From contig QUFP01000080.1 in NCBI GenBank assembly GCA_003478935.1, positions 1 to 5,786 of the forward strand: a DNA stretch of 5,786 nt, in the 5' to 3' direction. Of the stretch, positions 5,371-5,786 are shown piece by piece. Under the pieces are notes generated by a model, which was given only the letters and a program-made list of their open reading frames with translations, made no database searches and was not told the DNA's origin. Position 1 is the stretch's first letter. The number at the start of each line of letters is the position of its first letter. The position numbers and the translations under genes are program-made. This DNA is from Firmicutes bacterium AF25-13AC (GTDB lineage: Bacteria; Bacillota; Clostridia; Lachnospirales; Lachnospiraceae).

Positions 5371-5475
5371 ATCTATTCCACTGCCAAGTCTGCCCCTTAG
5401 TATCGAGTGGCTTGAACTGCGGTCAGCCTTGTTATCTAAATCACTGCCACAACCCCTGACATCTAATCCACTGCC
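5371..5475 (-). repeat. Three degenerate 15-nt direct repeats upstream of the 303-aa gene
   Basis: The motifs ATCTATTCCACTGCC (5371-5385), ATCTAAATCACTGCC (5434-5448) and ATCTAATCCACTGCC (5461-5475) share one orientation, at intervals of 63 and 27 bases. The first ends 5 bases from the ribosome binding site, so they could be operator sites for the 303-aa gene. They might equally be decayed copies of a dispersed repeat. A marginal minus-strand promoter, CTGACC (5421-5426), 16 bases, GATACT (5399-5404), lies between them. Confidence 0.4.
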
Positions 5476-5786
5476 TAAACCCTACCACTGATTTTCCGAC
5501 CTTCAGTAAACTCTCTCTGTCGATATGTTTCCATATAAGAAAACCGAGCTTTTCGCAAGGCTCCTCTGATGATGCTCACCTCGCAAAAAGCCCGGAAATA
5601 CGCCACTTTTTGGCTCTTATTTATCTTTTCTTGACATAAATTTTTTGCCGGGGACAGGCACTGGATGTGTTTCACTCCTCGTTTCAGCGATTGTAAATCT
5701 CCGTGATTGACATCAACAATTACTTCCGCTTCCCAATTTTTTGCTTTAATTACAGACTGTAAATTTTCTTTTAATACAGTACTTCT
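5475..5786 (-). CDS. 3' end of a gene entering from the right edge (partial, C-terminus altered by repeat)
   Basis: The minus-strand frame is open from the window edge to a TAG at 5475-5477; the other two frames close within the first 40 bases. The first part, RSTVLKENLQSVIKAKNWEA and on to HGDLQSLKRGVKHIQ, reads like genuine protein. From about 5661 the frame passes through the GGGGACAGGCAC repeat (translated CLSPAKN) and then through a terminator-like hairpin (AYFRAFCEVSIIRGALRKAR), which is not what one expects inside a gene. The likeliest reading is that a repeat inserted near the original stop codon and extended the frame to 5475. No family is recognised from the 42 or so natural residues visible. 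Confidence 0.55.
   Translation of the reverse strand, partial: RSTVLKENLQSVIKAKNWEAEVIVDVNHGDLQSLKRGVKHIQCLSPAKNLCQEKINKSQKVAYFRAFCEVSIIRGALRKARFSYMETYRQREFTEGRKISGRV
5537..5595 (-). terminator. Strong hairpin with T-rich tail, terminator-like on the minus strand
   Basis: On the minus strand the arms at 5579-5595 (CCGGGCTTTTTGCGAGG) and 5544-5560 (CCTTGCGAAAAGCTCGG) pair over all 17 positions, three of them G-U, around an 18-nt loop. TTTTCTT follows directly. It probably ends transcription of the gene entering from the right edge and isolates the 303-aa gene. No T tract follows on the plus strand. Confidence 0.6.
5641..5661 (+). repeat. GGGGACAGGCAC dispersed repeat unit
   Basis: An exact T6-GCCGGGGACAGGCAC copy followed by TGGATG rather than poly-T, like the units near 113 and 418. 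It lies within the open frame of the partial gene at the right edge and marks where that protein stops looking natural. Confidence 0.85.

Noticed and set aside
5353..5480. N-terminal extension of the 303-aa protein (frame is open upstream to about 5484)
   Set aside because: No ATG, GTG or TTG lies in the extension, and the ATG at 5352 has an ideal AGGAGG site.

Overview
The window looks like an accessory (defence or mobile) region of a low-GC Gram-positive bacterium, most likely a member of the Clostridia (Lachnospiraceae-like). The evidence is AT-rich coding sequence, strong AGGAGG-type ribosome binding sites, sigma-A-type promoters and dispersed GGGGACAGGCAC repeats. The taxonomic call is an inference. 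Every convincing gene lies on the minus strand, so the region reads from right to left. No rRNA, tRNA, transposase, integrase or cas gene is visible.

Reading right to left: 5475-5786 is the 3' end of a gene that runs off the window; its C-terminus appears rewritten by a dispersed repeat, and a terminator-like hairpin lies inside the frame. At 4441-5352 is a 303-aa protein of unknown function with a basic C-terminal W-x-VRGH-x-R motif; a 47-aa open frame overlaps its 3' end. At 4108-4321 are copies of a dispersed element and a 32-nt palindrome. At 3886-4064 is a CRISPR leader with a good promoter, and at 3700-3885 a very short CRISPR array of three 37-nt repeats and two spacers. Its 3' handle ATTGACAC is close to the ATTGAAAC of Cas6-processed class 1 arrays. 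At 504-3254 are three tightly packed genes behind a promoter at 3509-3536. Positions 1-503 are a graveyard of dispersed repeat copies.

The three-gene operon is the main attraction. The first gene encodes a 225-aa protein I do not recognise. The second encodes a 313-aa protein with a PD-(D/E)XK nuclease signature (D55, E74-x-K76). The third encodes a 372-aa protein with a short helical N-terminal domain, possibly SAP-like. The last two resemble, from memory of the domain layout only, the GapS4a/GapS4b pair of the two-gene GAPS4 anti-phage system. If so, this is a divergent version with an extra first gene. Next to a CRISPR array without cas genes, this looks like a small defence island.

The non-coding sequence is also rich: five exact copies and several decayed copies of a GCCGGGGACAGGCAC unit, three copies of a longer element of about 100 bp, two copies of a REP-like palindrome, two perfect 14-bp palindromes in the CRISPR leader, and a 13-nt match between the CRISPR repeat hairpin and one dispersed element.
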